This document shows positions 25,002 through 32,458 of a DNA stretch of 60,413 nucleotides, piece after piece. Location of the stretch: assembly GCF_900113015.1 (NCBI RefSeq), contig NZ_FONV01000031.1, positions 1-60,413 of the forward strand. Reading direction: 5' to 3'. Each line of letters starts with the position of its first letter. Position 1 is the first letter of the stretch. Position numbers and translations under genes: made by a program. The notes beneath the pieces were generated by a model. It had not been told where the DNA came from and did no database searches. It worked only from the letters and a program-made list of their open reading frames with translations. This stretch comes from Actinoplanes philippinensis (lineage in GTDB: Bacteria; Actinomycetota; Actinomycetes; Mycobacteriales; Micromonosporaceae).

Positions 25002-25973
25002 ATGATCGTGGAGAGCAGCGGGCAGCAGCGGGTCGTGCTGGAGAACTGTGTACGGGCGGCGACCCTCGCGCCGTCGCTGCACAACAGCCAGCCCTGGCGG
25101 TTCCGGATCTCCGACGGCGTGGTCGACGTGTTCGCCGACCCCGGACGGCGGCTCGACGTGCTCGACCCCGGCGGCCGGGAGCTGATGATCAGTGTCGGGG
25201 CCGCCGTGTTCACCCTGCGCCTGCGGATCCTGGCGGACGGGCTGCGGCCCTCGGTGGCGTACTTCCCGGATGCGGAGCGGCCCGACCTGGTCGCCCGGGT
25301 GACCACCGGGGAGCCGGTCGCCGCGCCGGACGAGACGCTGCGGCTCGCGGCGGCGATCGAGCACCGGCACACCAACCGGCAGCCGTTCGCCCGGGCGACC
25401 ATCCCCGCCGATGTCCTGGACGCGCTGCGCGCCGCGGCCGTCGCCGAGGACGCGACACTGACCGTGGCGAACCCGGTCAGCCGCAACGCGATCATCGCCC
25501 TGTCCCAGGTCGCCGACCGCAGGCTGCGGGCCGCCGGCGGGTACCGGGCCGAGCTGGCCCGCTGGACCACCCACCGGCAGCCGCACCGGGACGGGGTCCC
25601 GCACACCGCCGCCGGGCCGTGGGACGCGCTGGAGACGATGCCGATCCGTGACTTCGGGCTGCTGCGGCCGGCGCCGGCCCGGCCCACCGAGGCGTTCGAG
25701 CCGTACCCGGTGATCATGGTCCTGGCCACCGCGGGCGACGACCGGGCCGCCTGGCTCGCCGCCGGGCAGGCGCTGCAGCGCGTGCTGCTCACCGCCACCT
25801 GGCACAATCTGGCCACCACCCCGATCAGCCAGCCGGTGGAGATCCCGGCGATCCGCGAGCAGCTCACCGACACCGGTGCCGGCGTGTGGGCGCAGATGGT
25901 GCTGCGGGCCGGTTACGGCCGTCCGACGGTGGCGACCCCGCGGCGTCCTCTGGGTGACGTGATCGACGTCTGA
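25002..25973 (+). CDS. Acg-family nitroreductase-like flavoprotein (paralogue)
   Basis: A 323-residue paralogue of the protein at 11220-12119. Shared marks are RAATLAPSLHNSQPWRFRI (~16-34), EHRHTNRQPF (~118), the Trp-rich middle, and HNLATTPISQPVEIP (~265). FMN binding is expected from the family; catalytic role is uncertain. It has an extra ~20-residue insertion (PWDALETMPIRDFGLLRPAP) compared with the first copy. ATG 25002 is preferred over GTG 24999 because GGGAGG is 5 bases upstream. It follows a two-component pair by 200 bases. Confidence 0.82.
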   Translation: MIVESSGQQRVVLENCVRAATLAPSLHNSQPWRFRISDGVVDVFADPGRRLDVLDPGGRELMISVGAAVFTLRLRILADGLRPSVAYFPDAERPDLVARVTTGEPVAAPDETLRLAAAIEHRHTNRQPFARATIPADVLDALRAAAVAEDATLTVANPVSRNAIIALSQVADRRLRAAGGYRAELARWTTHRQPHRDGVPHTAAGPWDALETMPIRDFGLLRPAPARPTEAFEPYPVIMVLATAGDDRAAWLAAGQALQRVLLTATWHNLATTPISQPVEIPAIREQLTDTGAGVWAQMVLRAGYGRPTVATPRRPLGDVIDV

Positions 25974-26008
25974 CTCAGCGGTGCGGGCGGGGTGCCGATG
26001 GGTAGTTG

Positions 26009-27256
26009 GTGAGTTCCACGAGCACCGCCGGTCGCATCAGCCTCGACGCCCTGCTCCGTGACGACGGGCTGTACTGCGTCTACCAGCCGTTCGTCGACGT
26101 GGACAGCGGGGCGGTGACGGCCTTCGAGGCGCTGCTGCGGGCGCCCGCCGGCTCCGGCTGGCAGTCGCCGGTGGAGCTGCTGGACACGGCCCGTGCGGCG
26201 GGGCGGCTCGCCGACCTGGAACGGGCGTCGCTGCGGGCCTCCCTCGGCGACGCCGCCCGCCTCTCGGACGGCCGGCCGGTGACGCTCTTCGTCAACCTGG
26301 AGCCGGACACGCTGACCCGGCGGCGCGACGTCGTCCTGGAGGCGCTGGCCGCCCGGGCCGGGCACGTGCAGGTGGTCGTGGAGATCACCGAGCGGGCGCT
26401 GGCCGAGGACCTGGCCGGGGTGCTCGCCGGCGCCGAGGAGCTGCGGGCGGCGGGCTGCGCGATCGCCCTGGACGACGTGGGGGTGCACCCCGAGTCGCTG
26501 GCGTTCATCCCGCTGCTGCGGCCGGAGGTGGTCAAACTCGATCTGAAGCTGCTGCGGACGGTCAAGGACCCGGCGACCGTGGTGGTGGCCGGAGCGGTCC
26601 GCTCCTACGCCGAGCAGGCCGGCGCCGAGGTGGTCGCCGAGGGTGTCGAGACCCCGGACGACCTGATCCGCGCGCAGGTGCTCGGCGCGACCCTCGGTCA
26701 GGGCTGGCTGTGGAGCCGGGGGGAGCGGGCGTTCGGGCCGTCGCAGTCGCAGCCGGAGCGGTTCGCGGCACGGCCGATCGGTGCGGCGCTGGCGGGCACG
26801 CCGTACCAGCTGATCGGCGCCGGCCGGCGGATCCGCCACGCGCCGAAACACCTGCTCGTGCCGGTCTCCAAGACGCTGGAGCTGATGGCGCTGGAGGCGA
26901 GCGTGCCGCCGGTGGTGCTCGCCGCGTTCGAGGACGTCCGGTTCTTCCGGCCGTCGACGGCACGGCGGTTCACCGAGCTGGCCGCGCGGCTGCCGTTCGT
27001 GGCGGCGCTCGGGGTCGGCATGCCGCCGTCGCCGGTGCCCGGGGTCCGCGGTGCCGCGCTGTCGCCGCGGGACCCGCTGGCGGGGGAGTGGACCGTGGTG
27101 GTCCTCGGCGCCCACACATCGGCCGCCCTGATGGCCCTCGACCTGGGCGACACCGGCGCCGACCGGGACCGGGAGTTCGAGTTCGTGGTGACCTACGACC
27201 GGGGTCTGGTCACGGCGGCGGCGCAGTCCCTGGTGGGCCGGCTCACAGCCGGATAG
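26009..27256 (+). CDS. EAL phosphodiesterase domain with DICT sensory domain
   Basis: A 415-residue soluble protein. Residues ~10-245 are an EAL domain with the catalytic set kept: FEALLR (~35), VNLEPD, VEITERAL, ALDDVGVHPESL (a looser version of DDFGTGxSSL), VKLDLKLL and VVAEGVE. The C-terminal half (~285-410) is a DICT domain (SKTLELMALEASVPPVVLAAF split as SKTLELMALEA and PPVVLAAFEDVRFF; then EWTVVVLGAH), found attached to c-di-GMP and two-component proteins and thought to sense light or small ligands. It should degrade c-di-GMP under control of the DICT domain. TTG 26006 is an alternative start. Confidence 0.82.
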   Translation: MSSTSTAGRISLDALLRDDGLYCVYQPFVDVDSGAVTAFEALLRAPAGSGWQSPVELLDTARAAGRLADLERASLRASLGDAARLSDGRPVTLFVNLEPDTLTRRRDVVLEALAARAGHVQVVVEITERALAEDLAGVLAGAEELRAAGCAIALDDVGVHPESLAFIPLLRPEVVKLDLKLLRTVKDPATVVVAGAVRSYAEQAGAEVVAEGVETPDDLIRAQVLGATLGQGWLWSRGERAFGPSQSQPERFAARPIGAALAGTPYQLIGAGRRIRHAPKHLLVPVSKTLELMALEASVPPVVLAAFEDVRFFRPSTARRFTELAARLPFVAALGVGMPPSPVPGVRGAALSPRDPLAGEWTVVVLGAHTSAALMALDLGDTGADRDREFEFVVTYDRGLVTAAAQSLVGRLTAG

Positions 27257-27312
27257 ACCGGTGCAACCGTCCCGCACTGCTACCGGGCCGTAATCGCACC
27301 TCCCGCTGAGCA

Positions 27313-27335
27313 CAGTCGGATGTCACTGCCGACTG
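27313..27335 (+). repeat. Small hairpin in the D,D-carboxypeptidase leader
   Basis: CAGTCGG and CCGACTG form a 7-bp stem around nine bases, just before the GAGGAG ribosome site at 27341. No known riboswitch consensus was recognised. Confidence 0.4.
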
Positions 27336-27356
27336 AGCTTGAGGAGCGTACGCCCG

Positions 27357-28412
27357 GTGAAGAAGCGCAACCGTGGAATCCGTCTCGTCGCCGCTGCCGC
27401 CATGACCCTCACCGGCGTCGCGCCGATGGCCGGTGCGCCGGTGGCGGCGCAGGCCGCGGTGCCCGGTGTCGCGAAGTCCTACAGCAGCCTGATGTACCGG
27501 AGCCTGACCGCCGACGCGACGATGGCGAAGCTGCGTGCCACGCTGATCGAGCAGCAGGCCGATCTGAAGAAACGCACCGTGACGGCGGGCAAGGCGCAGA
27601 AGGCGAGCGACAGCGCGCAGAAGAAGCTGGCCACCGTGACCGCCGGGCACTCGGCCGTGCACGAGAAGCTCAAATCGGCCGAGCGGGCCCTCAGCGACGC
27701 GAAGAACGCGGTGGCCCGGCAGTCCAAACAGCGGCCCCGCAACAACGCCGCGATCGCCCGGGCGAAACGGGCGGTGGCCGCGGCGACGACGGTCCGCGAC
27801 GCCCGCCGGACCCGGCTGCACCAGGCGGCCACCGAGCTGCGCGCCGCGAAGAAGGTCGCCGGCGCCACCACCTCCGCGGTGATCAACGCGCTCGCCGCGG
27901 CCGACCGGGCGACCCGGGCGGTCACGCAGACCCAGAACCGGATCGCCACCGCCGGCACCGCGGCCGGCTACGCCGCCCAGGCCGCCGCGATCAGCCGCAG
28001 CGTCGTCGACGAGGTCCGGCCGGTCTTCACCGTCGCCGACACCACCAGCGTGTACGGCACGACAGTGCACAAGAACGTGGCGTTCGCCTTCAAGCGCATG
28101 GTCGACGACGCCCGGGCCGACGGCGTCGTGCTGTCCGGTGGCGGCTTCCGGACGAAGGAGCGGCAGATCGAGCTGCGGACCATCAACGGCTGCCCGGACG
28201 TCTGGACCGCCCCCGCGTCGTCGTGCCGCGTGCCGACCGCGATCCCGGGCCGGTCGCTGCACGAGATCGGTCTGGCCGTGGACGTGACCTCGGGCGGGCG
28301 GACACTCACCCGCAAGAGCAAGGCCTTCGCGTGGATGACCGCGCACGCCGCCGAGTACGGCTTCGTGAACCTGCCGTCCGAGGCGTGGCACTGGAGCATA
28401 ACCGGCGGTTGA
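27357..28412 (+). CDS. Secreted D,D-carboxypeptidase, VanY-like (M15B)
   Basis: A 351-residue exported peptidase that should remove the terminal D-Ala of peptidoglycan stem peptides. A signal peptide (~1-40) is followed by a long Ala/Lys/Arg-rich helical region (~45-225) likely to be a coiled coil, then the zinc peptidase domain. The metal motif SxHxxGxAxD appears as SLHEIGLAVD (~300) and the second His is in EAWHWSITG (~342). Only two cysteines, near GCPDVWTAPASSC, may pair. GTG 27357 has GAGGAG 10 bases upstream. A class A PBP gene lies two genes downstream, consistent with cell-wall work. Confidence 0.87.
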   Translation: MKKRNRGIRLVAAAAMTLTGVAPMAGAPVAAQAAVPGVAKSYSSLMYRSLTADATMAKLRATLIEQQADLKKRTVTAGKAQKASDSAQKKLATVTAGHSAVHEKLKSAERALSDAKNAVARQSKQRPRNNAAIARAKRAVAAATTVRDARRTRLHQAATELRAAKKVAGATTSAVINALAAADRATRAVTQTQNRIATAGTAAGYAAQAAAISRSVVDEVRPVFTVADTTSVYGTTVHKNVAFAFKRMVDDARADGVVLSGGGFRTKERQIELRTINGCPDVWTAPASSCRVPTAIPGRSLHEIGLAVDVTSGGRTLTRKSKAFAWMTAHAAEYGFVNLPSEAWHWSITGG

Positions 28413-28453
28413 GCCGATGTCCGAACAGGACGGTGGCATGGCAGGCTGACCCG

Positions 28454-29488
28454 ATGGAGCTGCTGAGCGGTACGAGCGCGCTGTTCGTCATCACCCTGAT
28501 GATCGTCGGAGTGTTGCTGGGCGTGATCCTCCAGGACCGCATCGGCTATTTCCTGCGCCCGATCGGCTTGCTCGTCGCCCCGATCACGGTGGCGGTGTAC
28601 GGTGCCGCCGCCCTGCTCCTGGCCGCCCCGGCCGACCTGCTCATCGCCGCTCCGGAGAGCGCCGCCGAGGTCTGGCTGGACGTGCTGATCGCGGGTGGGG
28701 TGGCGCTGCTGGTGGCCCGGCGCCTGCGCCCGCGCCGGGCCGAGCCGCCGGCCGCCCTCGCGGTGCGGGCGCTGGTCCTGCTGGCCGGCTGCACGGGCAC
28801 CCGCTATCTGGCACACGTGGCCGGCTATCCGGTGGATGCCTTCTGGCCGGCGGCCGCGATCTCGCTCGCCGCGTTCCTGCTCATCACGACCGCGTTCGTG
28901 CTCGTGCGCCGGCCGGGTGTGCTGCCGCTGGTGACCCGGGCGTTCGTGGCACTGGCGCTGGCGGGCCTGGTCGCCGCGTGGGCGGCGGCCAACTCAGAGC
29001 CGGTGTTCGCCGGCCCGGAGACCGCCTCGGCGCGCACGATGTGGGTGATGCTGCTGGTCGAGCCCCTGGTCCTGCTGGCGGCGATCCTGCTCGCGGTCGC
29101 GCTGATCCGGCACTTCGCGCCCGGTGTGCTGCCGGCCACCGGGCGTACCCCGGCGGCCGGCGAGATCTGGAACGCGTTCGTCACGTTCGAGGAGGACGAC
29201 AGCGTGGGCAAGGACCGGCCGGTGCTGGTCCTCAGCGGTGGCGACACGGTGACCGTGCTCAAGATCACCAGTCAGGACAAGGGTCATCTCGACGGGTTCC
29301 TGCCGCTGCCCCGTAACCGGACCGGCGGTGTGCTGGTCAAGGACAGCTGGCTGGACCTGACGCCGGTGCCGGTGGCCGCGGACGCCTTCCGGTCGTACCG
29401 GGGACCCGCCCCGTCCTGGCTGCTGGCCGATCTGCGGCGCCGTGAGCTGCTGCCGGCCGGGGGCGGGCCGCGCTGGTTGCGCCGCTGA
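28454..29488 (+). CDS. Polytopic membrane protein with PemK/MazF-like C-terminal domain
   Basis: A 344-residue protein. Residues 1-225 carry about seven membrane helices. The last ~105 residues start GEIWNAFVTFEEDD and continue GKDRPVLVLSGGDTVTVLKI, DGFLPLPRN and VLVKDSWLDLTPV, which follows the order of the PemK/MazF fold (G-[DE]-[IV]-W ... RPVLVL ... P.T... ). In soluble MazF this fold cuts RNA. Here it is tied to the membrane, the Arg after RPV and the usual Ser/Thr catalytic residues are not obvious, and there is no antitoxin gene beside it, so a non-toxic binding role is also possible. The frame is open far upstream; ATG 28454 is the clear start of the hydrophobic protein. Confidence 0.65.
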   Translation: MELLSGTSALFVITLMIVGVLLGVILQDRIGYFLRPIGLLVAPITVAVYGAAALLLAAPADLLIAAPESAAEVWLDVLIAGGVALLVARRLRPRRAEPPAALAVRALVLLAGCTGTRYLAHVAGYPVDAFWPAAAISLAAFLLITTAFVLVRRPGVLPLVTRAFVALALAGLVAAWAAANSEPVFAGPETASARTMWVMLLVEPLVLLAAILLAVALIRHFAPGVLPATGRTPAAGEIWNAFVTFEEDDSVGKDRPVLVLSGGDTVTVLKITSQDKGHLDGFLPLPRNRTGGVLVKDSWLDLTPVPVAADAFRSYRGPAPSWLLADLRRRELLPAGGGPRWLRR

Positions 29489-29568
29489 TTCAAAGCCATT
29501 TCCCAGGCACCGCACAGGTTTGCGCAACGGGGTTCCGGGATACCGCGTGTGACGGATTTCCCTAACCC

Positions 29569-29597
29569 TGAACGTTGCCGTTCCTGCTCGTTAGCCT
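29569..29597 (+). promoter_or_regulatory. Promoter of the class A PBP gene, leaderless
   Basis: TGAACG (29569-29574), 17 bases, TAGCCT (29592-29597), then 7 bases to GTG 29605. Confidence 0.5.
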
Positions 29598-29604
29598 GAG
29601 TGGA

Positions 29605-31734
29605 GTGAATACCGGAATGCCAGTTCCTGAACGTCGTGTCCTCCGCAGTGTGGCAGTGCTCGCCACCTGTGGCCTGATAGCCGGTCTCGTGGTCGCCGCC
29701 GCGTCCTTCCCGGCCGTCGCGATGTCCGGGTTGGCGGCCAAGGCCGGCGCCGAGGAGCTCGGCGAGATGCCCCCGGCGCTCACCGCGCAGACATCGCCGC
29801 AGGTCTCCCGGGTGTATGCGTCCGACGGAAAGACGCAGATCGCGCTCATGTATGACGAGTTCCGCAGCGACGTGCCGCTGGCGCAGATGTCCAAGAGCAT
29901 GCGGGACGCGATCGTCGCCGCCGAGGACCACAAGTTCTACGAGCACAACGGTGTCGACCTGAAAGGTGTCGCCCGCGCATTCGTGAACAACAACCAGGGC
30001 GGCGGCAAGCAGGGCGCGTCCACTCTGACCATGCAATACGTGCGGATGGCGCTGGCCTATTCGACCACCGATCCGCAGCAGGTGGTGAACGCGACGAAGG
30101 ACACCGCCCAGCGAAAACTGAACGAGATGAAGTATGCGATCCAGGTCGAGAAAGAGCTGTCCAAGCAGCAGATTCTGGAGCGTTATCTGAACATGGCGCC
30201 GTTCGGCAACGGCGCCTACGGGGTGAACGCGGCGAGCCAGGTCTACTACGGCAAGAAGCCGGCCGACCTGACGATCGGCGAGGCCGCGCTGCTGGCCGGC
30301 ATGGTGAAGGCGCCGACCGCGTTCGACCCGACCACCGACAGCGGCTACCCGCAGGCGGTGGCCCGCCGCGACTACATCATCGACAACATGGTCGACCTGG
30401 GGCAGATCACCGCCGCCCAGGGCGCCGAGGCGAAGAAGGAGAAGGTCGCGCGGACGGCGAAGCGGCCCAGCCGGGGTTGCGTGTCGGTCGCCAAGAACCA
30501 CTGGGGCTTCTTCTGCGACTACTTCTACCGGTGGTGGCTGGACCAGAAGGCCTTCGGCGAGACGACGTACGACCGGGAGCGCCTGCTGAAGAGCGGCGGA
30601 TACCGCATCGTGACCACGCTCGACCTGAAGGCCCAGTCCGCGGCGCGCAAGCGGGTCACCGAGCACATCGCCGACACCGACCGCAACGCGCTGATGCTCG
30701 CCGCCGTCGAGCCGGGCACCGGCGCCGTCCGGGCGCTCGCCACGAACCGCAAGTTCAAGATCGACGACGCGGACGACCCGCAGAACAGGCTCTCGTCCAA
30801 CCCCGCGCAGGCTCGTGAGGGGATCCGCGGCACCTACCCGAACACGACGAACCCCATCATCACCGGCAGCACCGGTGTCCCGGGCTACCAGGCCGGCTCG
30901 GTGTTCAAGATGTTCACCATGGTCGCCGCCCTGGAGAAGGGCATGGGCCTGGACACCACCATCTACTCGCCGCCGCGCTACAAGTCCCGCTACCTGGACT
31001 CGGCGGCCCCCGCCGGGTGCGGCGGCTACTACTGCCCGGCCAACGCCTCCCTCTCCGAGCAGGGCAACTTCAACATGTGGACCGGGTTCGGCAGGTCGGT
31101 GAACACCTACTTCATCCCGCTGCAGGAGCGGGCCGGCGCGGAAAACGTGGTCGCCGTCGCCAAGCGGTTCGGGGTGCTGTTCCGGGCCGCCGACGACGCG
31201 ACCCGCGCCAACGACCCGGCGCAGGCGCACGAGTGGGGCGCGTTCAGCCTCGGCGTGTCCGCGTCCACCCCGCTGGACATCGCCAACGCGTACGCCACGC
31301 TGGCCGCCGACGGCATGTACTGCGCGCCCACCCCGATCCAGCAGATCACCACGGCTGACGGCACGACGATCGACACCGGCAAGTCGGCCTGCTCCCGCGC
31401 CACCACCAAGGACGTCGCCCGCAAGGCCCTCGACGCGGCCCGCTGCCCGGTCGGCGACCGCGCCCAGCTCGGCAACTGCGCCGGATCGACCGCCCCGCAG
31501 GTCCGCAGCGTCGTCGGCCACCCGGTCTTCGGCAAGACCGGCACCACCGACGGCGACAAGACGGCCGCCCTGGTCGTCGGCACCCGCGACCTGGTCGTCG
31601 CCGGCTACCTGGCCAACCCGGACTGGGCGGCCCACACCGACCGCATGTCCCACGGCATCGTGAACCCGGCCGTCTACGAGACCCTCGCCGACTACATGCA
31701 GGACCGGCCGGAGAAGGAGTTCCCCACCCCCTGA
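29605..31734 (+). CDS. Class A penicillin-binding protein (transglycosylase/transpeptidase)
   Basis: A 709-residue bifunctional peptidoglycan synthase anchored by one N-terminal helix (~15-38). The GT51 transglycosylase domain (~75-255) has AAEDHKFYEHNGVD with the catalytic Glu and GASTLTMQYVR. The transpeptidase domain has the three penicillin-binding motifs: GSVFK (Ser ~431), SVN (~498) and KTGTT (~647). An unusual Cys-rich stretch (RGCVSVAKNHWGFFCDYF, and GCGGYYC later) may form disulfides outside the cell. GTG 29605 is chosen from the well-spaced promoter; GTG 29575 upstream would add 10 residues. Confidence 0.92.
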   Translation: MNTGMPVPERRVLRSVAVLATCGLIAGLVVAAASFPAVAMSGLAAKAGAEELGEMPPALTAQTSPQVSRVYASDGKTQIALMYDEFRSDVPLAQMSKSMRDAIVAAEDHKFYEHNGVDLKGVARAFVNNNQGGGKQGASTLTMQYVRMALAYSTTDPQQVVNATKDTAQRKLNEMKYAIQVEKELSKQQILERYLNMAPFGNGAYGVNAASQVYYGKKPADLTIGEAALLAGMVKAPTAFDPTTDSGYPQAVARRDYIIDNMVDLGQITAAQGAEAKKEKVARTAKRPSRGCVSVAKNHWGFFCDYFYRWWLDQKAFGETTYDRERLLKSGGYRIVTTLDLKAQSAARKRVTEHIADTDRNALMLAAVEPGTGAVRALATNRKFKIDDADDPQNRLSSNPAQAREGIRGTYPNTTNPIITGSTGVPGYQAGSVFKMFTMVAALEKGMGLDTTIYSPPRYKSRYLDSAAPAGCGGYYCPANASLSEQGNFNMWTGFGRSVNTYFIPLQERAGAENVVAVAKRFGVLFRAADDATRANDPAQAHEWGAFSLGVSASTPLDIANAYATLAADGMYCAPTPIQQITTADGTTIDTGKSACSRATTKDVARKALDAARCPVGDRAQLGNCAGSTAPQVRSVVGHPVFGKTGTTDGDKTAALVVGTRDLVVAGYLANPDWAAHTDRMSHGIVNPAVYETLADYMQDRPEKEFPTP

Positions 31735-31737
31735 CGC

Positions 31738-31769
31738 GGCGGCCTGACCGGTTCCGGGCACCGGCCGCC
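31738..31769. terminator. Terminator candidate after the PBP gene
   Basis: GGCGGCC...GGT pairs with ACCGGCCGCC with a 5-base bulge, 4 bases after the stop. Convergent with the SRPBCC gene. Confidence 0.4.
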
Positions 31770-31865
31770 CTGTCCTGAGCGGTGGCCCGCCCGGACCCGA
31801 TCGTCGGATCATGGTCGGTTCGGGCGCCGTTCGCGGTGGTGAGCCGACCACCGTCGGCGGGCTGG

Positions 31866-32270
31866 CTAGGCGGCTGCTTCGAGGACCTGCTTGATCTCCA
31901 AGATGCCGCGGGAGACCCGTGCCTCGACGTGCGCGGCCATCGGGTGCGGCAGCACGTCGGTGATCCACACCAGGCGGCTGCCGTCGCCCTCCGGGAAGAC
32001 CTGGAACGACGCGTGATGGTAGGTCAGCGGCAGCCGCTGGCCGTCCACCACGGCATACGCCAGGCGCCGCTGCTCGTGGTCGACCGCGATGATCAGCTCC
32101 CGGACCTCCCACCCGTCGGGCATGGTCAGGATGCGGGTGTCGCCGTCGATCCGGGCGGCGGCCACCCGGCCGGGCAGCAGGCGCTCGTGCACGGCCCCGA
32201 CGTCGGCGACCGCCTCCCAGGCTTGCTGAACGGAAACGGACAGGGCGGTCTCAACACGGACGGTGGCCAC
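31866..32270 (-). CDS. SRPBCC (START-like) protein
   Basis: A 134-residue single-domain SRPBCC protein, the fold of polyketide cyclases and lipid-binding proteins. The start TVRVETALSVSVQQAWEAV, the middle YAVVDGQRLPLTYHHASFQV, and the end SRLVWITDVLPHPMAAHVE fit the family. Ligand and activity are unknown. A TATCGT placed 6 bases before GTG 32270 supports this start although the frame is open much further. It lies 3' of the Vps62-like gene, separated by the 57-bp repeats. Confidence 0.75.
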   Translation of the reverse strand: MATVRVETALSVSVQQAWEAVADVGAVHERLLPGRVAAARIDGDTRILTMPDGWEVRELIIAVDHEQRRLAYAVVDGQRLPLTYHHASFQVFPEGDGSRLVWITDVLPHPMAAHVEARVSRGILEIKQVLEAAA

Positions 32271-32276
32271 CGGCCG

Positions 32277-32282
32277 ACGATA
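32277..32282 (-). promoter_or_regulatory. Candidate -10 element, leaderless start
   Basis: Minus strand TATCGT, 6 bases before GTG 32270. Confidence 0.45.
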
Positions 32283-32307
32283 GCGGCCGGCCGCATCCCA
32301 CCATGAC

Positions 32308-32417
32308 CGGCGTGTCGCCTCGCCGATGCCGGCTCGGGACCGGCGTGAGGCGGAAGCCCGTGGGCGGCGTGTCGCCTTGTGGATGCCGGCTCGGGAGGGC
32401 GTGAGGGGAGCCCGCGG
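32308..32417 (-). repeat. Imperfect 57-bp tandem repeat derived from the upstream gene's 3' end
   Basis: Units begin at 32308 and 32365 and share GGCGTGTCGCCT and GATGCCGGCTCGGGA. A third related block, GGCGGGTCGCCTCGCGGATG, begins at 32465 and is the coding end (IREATRR-stop) of the Vps62-like gene. The repeats thus look like decayed copies of that gene end. Confidence 0.75.
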
Positions 32418-32458
32418 AGCCGGCCGGCTACCGTCGCGGGTGGGCAACCGCCAGGGGT

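Noticed and set aside
27257..27356. Possible ydaO (c-di-AMP) riboswitch before the D,D-carboxypeptidase
   Set aside because: Only one small hairpin is seen and the leader is too short and lacks the conserved parts of that riboswitch.
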